Source: Vibrio atlanticus (GTDB taxonomy: Bacteria > Pseudomonadota > Gammaproteobacteria > Enterobacterales > Vibrionaceae). From it: a stretch of 64,000 bases of DNA. The notes under the pieces are model-generated. The model was not told the DNA's origin, did no database searches, and was given only the letters and a program-made list of their open reading frames with translations. The DNA lies in assembly GCF_024347315.1 (NCBI RefSeq), contig NZ_AP025461.1:310001-374000 (forward strand). The letters run 5' to 3'. The position numbers and the translations under genes were made by a program. Below are positions 9,642 to 18,675 of the stretch, piece by piece. Within the stretch, counting starts at the first letter, position 1; every line of letters begins with the position of its first letter.

Positions 9642-9749
9642 TTAGAAGTCGAGTTATGCATCAAAAATGGAGTGTGATCAATAGTTGGACGGCATGCTGT
9701 TTAAGTGCGCTTTTATTGATCGATAGCTAAACAAAAAGGATGAGAAAAA

Positions 9750-9782
9750 AGCAAAAAAAAGCCAGCCTGAAGAAGGGCTGGC
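9750..9782 (-). terminator. Rho-independent terminator, minus strand
   Basis: Stem GCCAGCC / GGCTGGC with an 8-nt loop, followed on the minus strand by a run of eight T. It lies 236 nt beyond the stop of the gene at 10018-11847, far for a simple gene terminator, and could end a separate small RNA. Confidence 0.85.
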
Positions 9783-9995
9783 CAAAGACAAGATATACCT
9801 TGTCGACACGTAGAAGATTTCCAGTTTAATTTACGAGGGTCATGTAAATTAAGCTGAGGTATCAGATAGATACCCAGAGTGACTTACTACTCTATCGACG
9901 AATTTACTCCTAGGCGAGATCGAATATAAGGAGGGAATTCCCCTATAAACACTGACTCAACCTGATACTAGGAGAATCTAAGGTAAATATTTGAG
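9761..9995 (-). ncRNA. Candidate small RNA ahead of the minus-strand terminator
   Basis: This gene-free stretch ends in a strong minus-strand terminator and contains a second long hairpin with 13-nt arms (9822-9834 and 9844-9856, one G-U pair) plus further short complementary segments. No reading frame of note exists. It could be an independent sRNA or the structured 3' UTR of the gene at 10018. I do not recognise the sequence as Spot 42, GcvB, Qrr, CsrB or RyhB. The 5' end given is a guess. Confidence 0.3.
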
Positions 9996-10017
9996 GGCTT
10001 TGAGTAATACCAAGAGC

Positions 10018-11847
10018 TTATAGCTCTCGTAATACTCGGAATCCTAAGTAGTTAGCGGCAGTAGAAGGCGAAACGTACAGTTCAGCAAACACTTTTGCCT
10101 CTTCAGGAGAGAAGCTCCACGCGCCCCCCTTAGCGATGCCTTTTTGGGTTGCAGTCCATTCCCAAACGTTACCTACCATGTCGTAGAAACCCGTTGGCGT
10201 TGGCAAGAATGATTTTACAGGAGAAGTACTGACGTTTGACCACTGTGTACCAGACCAACCAGTATTAGCTCTACCTGAACGGAATTTGTTGCCCCACCAG
10301 AAGCTGGTATCTTGACCCGCTCTTGCCGCCGCTTCCCACTCTTGTTGTGTTGGTAGGCGGTAAGTAAAGCCTGTTTTTTTAGATAACCAACGTGTGTACG
10401 CTTTCGCATCGCTTTGGCTGACGCATACAACGGGTGAGTTATCGACTTGCTTGAAACCAGGAGCTTTCCAGTCATTGTCTGACACAGTCGTGATTTCTGC
10501 ATTCACGAAGGTATCACAAGTGTTCATCAGCTCTGCGTCTGTCTGGTACCCCGTATTTTTCACAAATGCTTTAAAGTCTTGAACACGAGTTGGGGTTGCC
10601 GCTAATGCAAATGGCTGTTTGATCGTGACTTGCTCAGCGTTATTTTCACCGAGTAGGTAAGTCCCAGATCCAACCACAATCATTTCTGGACTTTGAGCAC
10701 CATTGCCCATTGGGTCAGCAAACTTAGTCCCCACATTCAGTGAGTTCTGCTTCGCTTGTAATACTGCTCTTAGGTTGTGATCTCGGGCTATTTTCAGCTC
10801 TTGGTGGAAAGAAAGATAACCTTCTTTCTCAATCGTAACCATGTGTTGCCCTGTAGGTAACATCACTTCAACCGGTGTGCTGCCATAGTTCACACCATTG
10901 ATAGAAACCTTGTCATTATATTGATTTGAACGAACCACCAAGTTAACCCAAGCAACTTCTTTTTGTTGATCATCGGCTTGTAGATCGCTCTGATCGAAAC
11001 AGTTCGAGGATTTGATACCAAGTAGGCGGCAAGGGGTGTTCTTATCTGGACGAGTTTCTAAATTCGCGGTAATCACGGCTCGGTAACGGTTATCTTCGGA
11101 GAAGCCAGATGATTTCACGCTGTGTTGTAGAACGTGAATATTCAAAGATGCAGACGCTAGGTGTTCTTTTACTATTTTTGATTCTGTCGCGTTGGATACA
11201 AGGCTATTTTGAAATTGTTTTACTGCTTTTTGAAGTGTCAAAGCCACCGTTTGGTCTGAACATTGAGCTAACGTCATGTCGCTGCTACAGCGGTTGGTAA
11301 AGCTAACGGTATGTTCTTGTGTTTGAGTGACCTCGCTTCTTAATCTCTCAGCTCTTGCTCTTAGTTTGTCTTGATTCAAATGGGCGATAGACATTTCTAC
11401 AGCCGATTTTTCGGCTTTGATGGCCTCTAGTTCCATCACTAAGCTTTGAAGCTTTTGCTCTGAATCCGAAATCGTAAGCTTGTGCTCTTTTACCGATTTC
11501 CAGGCATCTTGAAAGCGATTTTGAGCTGGTGAGATATCGAAATCTGGCTCATCAATCATGCGAGTGTAATCTTGCTCTAGGCTAGTTTTCGCCGTTGCGA
11601 GTTTTTGCTCTGATTGAGCTAATAACTTGGCTTGACGTGCCATTTGCTCTGCTTGGTTGTCGACTTGATTTTGTTTGTCCGCCATCTTCTTCTCGATAGC
11701 CGTTAAACTGGCATGTTCTTCGAAAAGAGAGCTTTCAATGTCGATGACTGATGACGTGATTGCTGGAGATGTCGCTTCAGCGAAAACAGCAGGCGTCATT
11801 AAGCATGGAGCAAGTGCAAATAATAGAGTAGGAAAACCTTGGCGCAT
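10018..11847 (-). CDS. Exported coiled-coil/PEGA protein with C-terminal formylglycine-enzyme-like (SUMF1) domain
   Basis: The 609-residue protein has a signal peptide (cut near VFAEA), a long charged coiled-coil region (about 35-180), a region with paired cysteines (TNRCSSDMTLAQC), a PEGA domain (about 305-365: VSINGVNYGSTPVEVMLPTG) and a C-terminal FGE-sulfatase/SUMF1 domain (about 385-609: RLPTQQEWEAAARAG, GFYDMVGNVWEW, LGFRVLREL). The segment that carries the two copper-binding cysteines in active formylglycine enzymes reads GGAWSFSPEEA here, with no Cys, so sulfatase activation is unlikely and the domain is probably a binding module. The next gene upstream is a paralogue that shares everything except the SUMF1 domain. 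The role is unknown; periplasmic or envelope location is inferred from the signal peptide and PEGA domain. Confidence 0.85.
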   Translation of the reverse strand: MRQGFPTLLFALAPCLMTPAVFAEATSPAITSSVIDIESSLFEEHASLTAIEKKMADKQNQVDNQAEQMARQAKLLAQSEQKLATAKTSLEQDYTRMIDEPDFDISPAQNRFQDAWKSVKEHKLTISDSEQKLQSLVMELEAIKAEKSAVEMSIAHLNQDKLRARAERLRSEVTQTQEHTVSFTNRCSSDMTLAQCSDQTVALTLQKAVKQFQNSLVSNATESKIVKEHLASASLNIHVLQHSVKSSGFSEDNRYRAVITANLETRPDKNTPCRLLGIKSSNCFDQSDLQADDQQKEVAWVNLVVRSNQYNDKVSINGVNYGSTPVEVMLPTGQHMVTIEKEGYLSFHQELKIARDHNLRAVLQAKQNSLNVGTKFADPMGNGAQSPEMIVVGSGTYLLGENNAEQVTIKQPFALAATPTRVQDFKAFVKNTGYQTDAELMNTCDTFVNAEITTVSDNDWKAPGFKQVDNSPVVCVSQSDAKAYTRWLSKKTGFTYRLPTQQEWEAAARAGQDTSFWWGNKFRSGRANTGWSGTQWSNVSTSPVKSFLPTPTGFYDMVGNVWEWTATQKGIAKGGAWSFSPEEAKVFAELYVSPSTAANYLGFRVLREL

Positions 11848-12005
11848 GTTGGGCTACTTCAGTCGTAATTTAGGTTAATTGAATATTCTAACGAAAACGC
11901 CATTTCGTTTGAAGCTACTTTCTATAACTACAAACAAGATGGCGAGTATTCATTCAGCTTTGTGAAATAGGCACGGCTATTTATATCAGGCTTAGCTTTA
12001 TATAT

Positions 12006-13127
12006 TTAGATTTCATTTTCTTTACTAGGAAGGAGTTTCACCCAAATAGTATCGCTGCCGTTAATAGTCACTGTGCGGTTGTATGACTCGTAACCTTCTT
12101 TTGAAATGGTTACTTGGTGACGACCGCTCGGTAGCGAAACCTCTAGGGGTGTGCTGCCGTATTTAATGCCGTTGATAGTGACTGAGTCATTGTACTGATC
12201 AGAACGTACCATCACGTTTGCCCACTGCTTGTCGCTCTTCTTTGTAACCTTAACGTCGCTGTCCGTTAAACAGTAGCGAGTTGAAACGTTCAATAAGTTA
12301 CATGCTGCAATCGCTTCCGGTTTTGCTTGAAGTTGAGCTTGCATCTGCACAAAGTAAGAGTTGTTTCCAGAGAAACCGCTCTTGATTGCTTGGCTGTCTT
12401 GAACATGAATGTTCAATTGAACACCTTGTAAGTTTTGCTTCGCTAGCGTGCTTTCTGTGAGCTGTTCAAGTAATTTGCTCTTGAAGTTTTGTACTGCTTT
12501 CTGCTTCGTCAGGTGTTTACCTTGAGCAATACACTCACCCAGTGTCATTGTTGATGAACATGTGGTGGTGTAGCTCGTTTCAAGAACGGCACTTTCACGA
12601 AGTTCTGTTGCAATACGTTTAACGCGAGCTTCAACTTTTGATTCTTTCAAGTTAGCCAGCTCATTATTCAAACGAGCTTGCTTTTGCTTAATTTGAGAAA
12701 GGTAAATTTCGTTCTCATTCATCGCTTGCTGATTATCTAGCTGAGACGATTGATTCTCTTTAACCGCAGCCCAAGCATCTTGGTATCCTTTCTGAAAAGA
12801 AACCAGGTCCGTTTCTGGATCGTCAAGTAAGCGACTGTATTGTTTGTCGAGTACAGATTTAGCTCGGTTACGTTTTGCCTTTAACTCTTCACCTTCACGT
12901 AACAACTTACTGTTCTGGTTTTGAAGTTGTTTTAAGGTCTCAGTTGCCGATACTTTGGTCGCTGAAATACGCTCAATATCTGAGTTTTTCTCTGTTAGCT
13001 TTGCATCGATAGCTGAAACGGGATCGACTTGATTCAGTTCTTCAGCTGATAACGATGCAGATACCCAAAGTGGGGATAGCGCAAGTAAAAGCGCTGAAAT
13101 TCGAAAGTTAGTCATAGGTCCCTGCAA
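12006..13127 (-). CDS. Exported coiled-coil/PEGA protein, paralogue of the downstream gene
   Basis: The 373-residue protein has a signal peptide (about 1-28), a long coiled coil (about 30-185), the same conserved cysteine pair (TTTCSSTMTLGEC), the same IKSGFSGNNSYFVQM type middle region and a PEGA domain near the C-terminus (VTINGIKYGSTPLEVSLPSG). It ends where the SUMF1 domain begins in the protein encoded at 10018-11847. Both genes are on the minus strand with 158 nt between them, so they probably arose by duplication with gain or loss of the SUMF1 module. I know of no assigned function for this arrangement. Confidence 0.85.
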   Translation of the reverse strand: MQGPMTNFRISALLLALSPLWVSASLSAEELNQVDPVSAIDAKLTEKNSDIERISATKVSATETLKQLQNQNSKLLREGEELKAKRNRAKSVLDKQYSRLLDDPETDLVSFQKGYQDAWAAVKENQSSQLDNQQAMNENEIYLSQIKQKQARLNNELANLKESKVEARVKRIATELRESAVLETSYTTTCSSTMTLGECIAQGKHLTKQKAVQNFKSKLLEQLTESTLAKQNLQGVQLNIHVQDSQAIKSGFSGNNSYFVQMQAQLQAKPEAIAACNLLNVSTRYCLTDSDVKVTKKSDKQWANVMVRSDQYNDSVTINGIKYGSTPLEVSLPSGRHQVTISKEGYESYNRTVTINGSDTIWVKLLPSKENEI

Positions 13128-13613
13128 CTTGTATATTTAAAATTGGCTCGTTAATAAAGTGTCTACTTCCTAGTTGTCAGTCACTAGTTATTAGCAATTA
13201 ACACAGTACCCGTCTTTATACCGTTTTATTGCCCTCCAATCTACTCAAAAGCTAAGTTTCGGTACTTCGGATACACTTTTTACATATTTACACCGAAATA
13301 ATTGAGCTATATAAGAAAATATTGTCGTTATGGTGTAGTCATTTGGTTTCCATTTGTGACTTGCTTTGACTTTTGGTGTTCAGATTTATTTGCTCTTGGA
13401 ACAAGCAAGAGTGGCCTAAAGATTGGAAGGTTGACTTTACAAAGCCCGTAGTTTGGGCTCACTTGATCATACTTCCGGAGACATGATCACGTGGTTATCA
13501 ATAATGATCTTTCTTTGAAGAAGAGAAAACATCTCTCATGATCATTTACAAATTCATCTTCTGCAGATTTCAGAGTATTATTCTTATCATGTCGACCTAA
13601 GTACTTTGCTGTC
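13128..13613. other. Intergenic region between divergent PEGA and AraC genes
   Basis: AT-rich, 486 bp. It must hold the promoters of both divergent genes. Two TGATCA half-sites (in cttgatcatacttccgg and acatgatcacg, about 13462-13491) form an inverted repeat that might be an operator. No credible gene is seen; a 67-codon minus-strand frame here overlaps the AraC gene and looks spurious. Confidence 0.5.
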
Positions 13614-14438
13614 ATGCCAAAACCTTTACCCTTTCCAAACCTAGACTTGTCTCCGCTAGGGCTTACAGGCCCCCGACCAGCGGAAATCATAACTTTGCCT
13701 TCGCATATGGACTGTCACGATCATCATTATTCGCAGGTGGTGATTGGTTTAAAAGGTCAGGCTGAATTTGAAGTGAGCGGTAAAGGTAATCTTGTCGGCC
13801 CAGGTCAAGGTTGTGTGGTAACGGCGAGCTCTGATCATGCTTTCGGTGGTGTGGTTGGCCAGTCGGATATTCTCGTACTCAATATGCCAGTGCCAACGGA
13901 TGATGACCCTCTGATGCTAGAGAAGATCAATCAGTTAGAATCATCGAACGTCTACTTCCAATTAGACGCGCAAATTCAAAAGCTTATCCATATGTTGGTG
14001 CAAGAAATGCAGGCCAGTCCTAATGATCTTCTACTAAGCCGAGCCTGTAATGACACGGTGATCGCGCTGATGCAAAGACACATCTCGGCATTTGAAACCT
14101 CAATCAAAGATTCACGCTTTGATCTTGAAGCGTTGGATCGCTACATAGAACAGCATTTAGCAAATAAGATCTCCGTCGCGCAGCTTGCGGGTAGTGTGTT
14201 CTTGGGTGAAAGCCAGTTCCACATGCTATTCAAAGATCAAATGGGTATTACTCCGCATCAGTACGTGTTAGGTAAGCGTATCGACCGATCTCGTCGTTTA
14301 ATCGAACAAGGTAACCTCAGCCTTGGTCAGGTCGCTGAACTGGCTGGTTTCTCCGGTCAATCTTCCTTTACTCACACCTTTTCACGCCTTCAAGGCATGT
14401 CACCATCTCAATACAAAAAGCAAATTTCTGTTAAATAG
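13614..14438 (+). CDS. AraC-family transcriptional regulator, likely regulator of the put locus
   Basis: The 274-residue protein has an N-terminal cupin-like sensor domain (about 25-100, including HMDCHDHHYSQVVIGLKG) and two C-terminal helix-turn-helix units (about 175-272: ISVAQLAGSVFLGESQFHMLF and LSLGQVAELAGFSGQSSFTHTF, then GMSPSQYKKQ). It is 181 nt upstream of putA on the same strand. Because this PutA lacks the ribbon-helix-helix repressor domain of enterobacterial PutA, a separate regulator is needed and this gene is the natural candidate. That assignment is inference from position. Confidence 0.85.
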   Translation: MPKPLPFPNLDLSPLGLTGPRPAEIITLPSHMDCHDHHYSQVVIGLKGQAEFEVSGKGNLVGPGQGCVVTASSDHAFGGVVGQSDILVLNMPVPTDDDPLMLEKINQLESSNVYFQLDAQIQKLIHMLVQEMQASPNDLLLSRACNDTVIALMQRHISAFETSIKDSRFDLEALDRYIEQHLANKISVAQLAGSVFLGESQFHMLFKDQMGITPHQYVLGKRIDRSRRLIEQGNLSLGQVAELAGFSGQSSFTHTFSRLQGMSPSQYKKQISVK

Positions 14439-14619
14439 TGAAACAAAACGGCATATTATTTTAAAGTTTCATATGTGACCTTGTGTTTGTTTTGTTAATA
14501 AAGCGAGTTTTTAGCAAAAAACTCGGAGTTTTTGACAAGTAATCCTTATATACTCTAAATACACTGCAGCCATTGTAGAGATCCCGGGCTAATTCCGGGT
14601 GTGAGATTAAGGAAAACGC

Positions 14620-17600
14620 ATGTTTACAGCTACTGATGTGTTAAAGCCAGAATTCAACGAGCAGTCGCTTGCTGATCTATGGTCGCTTATCTCACCATTA
14701 TATATGGTGGATGAAACCCAATGGCTAGAGCAACTTCTGCCGCTAGCTACCCCTTCTGAGTCAGAAAAGCAGCAGATCACGGACAAAACGACATCATTGA
14801 TCGAAGCTATCCGTGCGGATAAGACTTCTATCCAGATGATCGATGCATTGTTGCTTGAATACAGCTTAGATACTCAAGAGGGCATCTTGCTAATGTGTCT
14901 GGCGGAAGCCTTGATGCGTATTCCTGATTCAGCAACCGCTGATGCTCTGATTCGTGACAAATTAAGCGTTGCGGATTGGAAATCTCACCTAAAGAATTCA
15001 GACTCAGTATTTGTTAACGCATCCACTTGGGGATTAATGCTAACAGGTAAGGTGGTTGGACTTTCATCTAAAGAGCAGAGTGCAGGTCAAGCGGTTAACC
15101 GTTTAGTGAACAAGCTTTCTGAGCCGGTAATTCGCAAAGCGATGCACCAAGCAATGAAGGTGATGGGGCACCAATTTGTTCTTGGCCGCAGCATTGCTGA
15201 AGCGCAAAAGAATGGTAAGTCTATGCGTGATAAAGGTTTTACCTACTCATACGACATGCTAGGTGAAGCGGCACTGACCACTGCTGACGCAAACAAATAC
15301 TTCAAAGATTACCTAATGGCGATTGAAGCCGTAGGTCGAGACAACTATGTTTCTCCAGAATCGAAGGTCTCTTCAAAATCGAGCCCTGCGCCATCGGTAT
15401 CTATCAAGCTTTCTGCGCTTCACCCTCGTTATGAAGTGGCGAACGAAGACCGTGTACTGACTGAACTTTGCGACACGCTAGAGCAGCTATTGCGCCGTGC
15501 AGTAGAGCTCGATGTTGCGATTACGATTGATGCGGAAGAAGCGGATCGCCTAGAGCTTTCTCTTAAATTATTCGAAAAACTGTACCGCACTGACCTTGTA
15601 AAAGGTTGGGGTAAATTTGGTCTGGTTATTCAAGCTTACTCAAAGCGTGCACTACCGGTTCTAGTATGGCTAAACCGCTTAGCGAAAGAGCAGGGCGATT
15701 TGATCCCGCTTCGCTTGGTAAAAGGCGCTTACTGGGACAGCGAAATCAAATGGTCCCAACAAGCTGGCTTTACTGATTACCCAGTTTACACACGTAAAGA
15801 AGCGACAGACGTAGCTTACCTTGCATGTGCGCGTTACCTATTGAGCCCAAGTGTTCGCGGCAATATCTTCCCGCAGTTTGCGAGCCACAACGCTCATACA
15901 GTTTCTGCTATTGCTGTCATGACCGACCATAAAGACTTTGAATTCCAACGCTTACACGGCATGGGTGATTCTCTGTACAACCATGCGATGGAAGCTTACC
16001 AACAGTCGGTACGTATATACGCACCGGTTGGCAGCCATAAAGATCTACTGCCATACCTAGTACGTCGCTTGCTAGAAAACGGTGCAAACAGCTCGTTTGT
16101 CCACCGTCTAGTTGATGCGCGTTGCCCTGTGGCAGAGCTGACTCAACATCCTGTCGATATGCTTCTGGCATTCGATACATTGCACAACACTAAGATTCCT
16201 CTGCCTCCAGCGGTGTTCCCTGAGCGTAAGAACTCTTACGGTGTGAACATTGATATTGAAAGCGAAGCGCATCAATTTGAAGAGCAAGTAAAAAGCTTCT
16301 TAAACAATCAATGGACTGCGGGCCCTGTGATCAACGGTGAATCTCTTGCCGAAAGCATGATCAAGGCTGATCAGAACGTTGAGCAAGTGACGGCACCTTA
16401 TGATCGTCGTATTCATGTGGGTCAGGTGGCTTTTGCTAACCTTGATCATGTTTCCGCAGCGATCACTGGCGCAGACGCAGCATTCGCAGATTGGAACGCA
16501 ACTTCGGTTGAAACCAAAGCGGCTGCACTTGATAAGTTGGCTGACTTGATGGAAGACAACCTCGCTGAGCTGGTGGCGATTTGTCATCAAGAAGCGGGTA
16601 AGACAATTCACGATAGTGTTGATGAAGTACGTGAAGCAGTCGACTTCTGTCGTTACTACGCTAAACAAGCTGACAACCTACAAGGTTTCGAACTAAAAGG
16701 TTTTGATGGCCAAACACGAATCGCTTCTCGACAAGGTCGTGGTGTGTTCGTTTGTATCAGCCCTTGGAACTTCCCTCTAGCCATCTTCCTTGGCCAAATT
16801 ACTGCAGCACTAGTGGCGGGTAATACGGTTGTGGCTAAGCCTGCCGAGCAAACAAGCTTGATTGCTGCTCGTGCGGTTGAACTGATGAATGAAGCGGGCT
16901 TCCCTGCTGGCACCATTCAGTTACTACCGGGTCGCGGTGCTGAGATCGGCAGTGCACTAACAAGCCATGATGCGATTGCGGGCGTTGCCTTTACTGGTTC
17001 TACGCCAACGGCACAGCGTATCAATGTGTCATTAGCCACTCGTAACGCTAAGCCAGTTCCGTTTATTGCGGAAACAGGCGGCCAGAACGCGATGATCGTC
17101 GACAGTACTGCACTGCCTGAACAGGTAGTTCGTGATGTGATTCGTTCAGCATTCGCTTCAGCAGGTCAGCGCTGTTCTGCACTACGTGTGCTTTACATCC
17201 AAGAAGACATAGCAGACCGCGTGGTTGGATTGATTCACGGTGCAATGGACGAGCTGAGTGTTGGCATTCCACACCTTCATAAAACCGATGTTGGCCCTGT
17301 TATCGACCAAAACGCGAAACAGAAGTTAATGGCGCACTTAGAAAACATGACCAATACCCAGAAGAAGGTGGCTCAACTTTCTTTAGGTTCTGATTGTGAA
17401 CATGGTGATTTTGTTCCACCAAGTGCTTTTGAAATTGATGACATCAGCTGCTTGAAAGAAGAACAGTTTGGCCCAGTGCTACACATTGTTCGCTTCAAAG
17501 CGAGTGAGCTAGCGCAAGTGGTAGACCAAATCAACCAAACCGGTTTTGGCCTAACCATGGGTATCCACAGCCGTAACGAGACGACTTACCGTTGGATCGA

Positions 17601-17775
17601 AAAACACGTTCGTGTGGGTAACTGCTACATCAACCGTGATCAAGTGGGCGCCGTTGTTGGTGTTCAACCATTTGGTGGTCAAGGTTTGTCAGGTACTGGC
17701 CCTAAAGCGGGTGGTCCTCACTACCTATACCGCTTTACTGATGTTCATTTCTCTCAATCACAAGACAAGGCATAA
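14620..17775 (+). CDS. putA: Bifunctional proline dehydrogenase / L-glutamate gamma-semialdehyde dehydrogenase
   Basis: The 1051-residue protein oxidises proline to glutamate in two steps. The proline dehydrogenase barrel spans about 150-480 (VSIKLSALHPRYE, RLVKGAYWDSEIKW, FASHNAHTV, YAPVGSHKDLLPYLVRRLLE); the NAD-dependent aldehyde dehydrogenase spans about 560-1040 (SPWNFPLAIF, AFTGSTPTAQRI, ETGGQN, catalytic Cys in ASAGQRCSALRV, LSGTGPKAGG). It is shorter than the 1320-residue E. coli protein because it has no N-terminal ribbon-helix-helix DNA-binding domain and no long C-terminal extension, so it should be an enzyme only. A good Shine-Dalgarno (AAGGAAA) precedes the ATG. Confidence 0.97.
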   Translation: MFTATDVLKPEFNEQSLADLWSLISPLYMVDETQWLEQLLPLATPSESEKQQITDKTTSLIEAIRADKTSIQMIDALLLEYSLDTQEGILLMCLAEALMRIPDSATADALIRDKLSVADWKSHLKNSDSVFVNASTWGLMLTGKVVGLSSKEQSAGQAVNRLVNKLSEPVIRKAMHQAMKVMGHQFVLGRSIAEAQKNGKSMRDKGFTYSYDMLGEAALTTADANKYFKDYLMAIEAVGRDNYVSPESKVSSKSSPAPSVSIKLSALHPRYEVANEDRVLTELCDTLEQLLRRAVELDVAITIDAEEADRLELSLKLFEKLYRTDLVKGWGKFGLVIQAYSKRALPVLVWLNRLAKEQGDLIPLRLVKGAYWDSEIKWSQQAGFTDYPVYTRKEATDVAYLACARYLLSPSVRGNIFPQFASHNAHTVSAIAVMTDHKDFEFQRLHGMGDSLYNHAMEAYQQSVRIYAPVGSHKDLLPYLVRRLLENGANSSFVHRLVDARCPVAELTQHPVDMLLAFDTLHNTKIPLPPAVFPERKNSYGVNIDIESEAHQFEEQVKSFLNNQWTAGPVINGESLAESMIKADQNVEQVTAPYDRRIHVGQVAFANLDHVSAAITGADAAFADWNATSVETKAAALDKLADLMEDNLAELVAICHQEAGKTIHDSVDEVREAVDFCRYYAKQADNLQGFELKGFDGQTRIASRQGRGVFVCISPWNFPLAIFLGQITAALVAGNTVVAKPAEQTSLIAARAVELMNEAGFPAGTIQLLPGRGAEIGSALTSHDAIAGVAFTGSTPTAQRINVSLATRNAKPVPFIAETGGQNAMIVDSTALPEQVVRDVIRSAFASAGQRCSALRVLYIQEDIADRVVGLIHGAMDELSVGIPHLHKTDVGPVIDQNAKQKLMAHLENMTNTQKKVAQLSLGSDCEHGDFVPPSAFEIDDISCLKEEQFGPVLHIVRFKASELAQVVDQINQTGFGLTMGIHSRNETTYRWIEKHVRVGNCYINRDQVGAVVGVQPFGGQGLSGTGPKAGGPHYLYRFTDVHFSQSQDKA

Positions 17776-17786
17776 GGAGCATTATC

Positions 17787-18491
17787 ATGGTTCATCAAGT
17801 GACAGGTTTTTCTGATGCTTTGCTAGCGTGGGAACAATGGAACCTTACCGACTTTGATTACAAGAGTGCTCAGGTACTTGCGTTTAAATCAGAGATCGAA
17901 AGTCAGTCTTCGCCTTTGGCGATGGTGGCGACTTATCATCTAGAGCAAGCGTCTGCGCTGCTTTCTGAACATCACCTAATGGCAGGTCCTACGGGCGAAA
18001 CCAATGAGTTGTATGCCGCTGGTCGCGGTGTGGCTTTGGTGATTGTTGATGATTGCGAAGAGAAAGTGCCAGCGCTGCAAACTGCAATGGCTTTGATTAC
18101 TGCTGCGCTATTGGCAGGTAACAGTGTTCAATTGTGCAGTGATGATGTGCAGTTCAATACCTTAGTTGCAGACGCAGCTAAGTCGGCGAACTTGCCAACT
18201 AACTTGGTGCAAGTTGCCTCGTATGATGCTGCTCAACAGTTGTTGTCTTGCGATGTACGTAGCGTGGGTTACGTAGGTAACTCGCAAACGGCACAAGCTA
18301 TCAATTTACAGCTTGCTAAGCGTGACGGTGCAATCGTCGGTTTAGTAGCTGAAACGGATCTGGTGACAATGAATGTTGCTAATGATCCACACCTATCGCT
18401 GCGCTTCATTACCGAGCGTACGCGAACTATAAATATAACAGCCGTGGGCGGTAACGCGACCTTGCTCGAACTTGGAAGCGAAGCTCACTAA
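17787..18491 (+). CDS. Truncated aldehyde-dehydrogenase-like protein of the put operon
   Basis: The 234-residue protein begins 11 nt after putA with a strong ribosome binding site (AAGGAGC). It resembles the nucleotide-binding half of aldehyde dehydrogenases: AAGRGVALVIVDD, then a segment like the cofactor-binding helices (TAMALITAALLAGNSVQLCSDD) and VGYVGNSQTAQAINLQLAKRDG in place of the FTGS loop, then LVAET where ETGG would be. The catalytic cysteine domain is absent. Its tight coupling to putA and intact frame suggest it is kept for a function, perhaps as a partner or regulator of PutA; that is a guess. It has been annotated in other vibrios simply as a pyrroline-carboxylate dehydrogenase-like protein. 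Confidence 0.75.
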   Translation: MVHQVTGFSDALLAWEQWNLTDFDYKSAQVLAFKSEIESQSSPLAMVATYHLEQASALLSEHHLMAGPTGETNELYAAGRGVALVIVDDCEEKVPALQTAMALITAALLAGNSVQLCSDDVQFNTLVADAAKSANLPTNLVQVASYDAAQQLLSCDVRSVGYVGNSQTAQAINLQLAKRDGAIVGLVAETDLVTMNVANDPHLSLRFITERTRTINITAVGGNATLLELGSEAH

Positions 18492-18587
18492 CCTTCAGTA
18501 AAATTGGCTCTAAGCACTTTTGGTTTTTTCCATTGTTGGGTTTTCTCCATCTTTGGATTTAATTCATAGTGCATTGGAGCCTCAATA

Positions 18588-18641
18588 CCTAACTCAATGC
18601 ACTCGCTTGCCTTTACGGTGAGTGTCTTGCATTGAATTAGG
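18588..18641. promoter_or_regulatory. Inverted repeat in the putP leader
   Basis: Arms CCTAACTCAATGCA (18588-18601) and TGCATTGAATTAGG (18628-18641) pair at 13 of 14 positions across a 26-nt spacer, ending 34 nt before the putP start. There is no T run, so it is more likely an operator or a leader hairpin than a terminator. Confidence 0.5.
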
Positions 18642-18675
18642 CATGGAAGGCTTTCTACAAAATGAGGACTATCAA

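Noticed and set aside
10018..11847. Active formylglycine-generating enzyme for sulfatases
   Set aside because: The catalytic cysteines are absent and no sulfatase gene is near.
13487..13690. Minus-strand 67-codon frame over the AraC gene start
   Set aside because: It overlaps the well-supported AraC gene, has no family features and no ribosome site.
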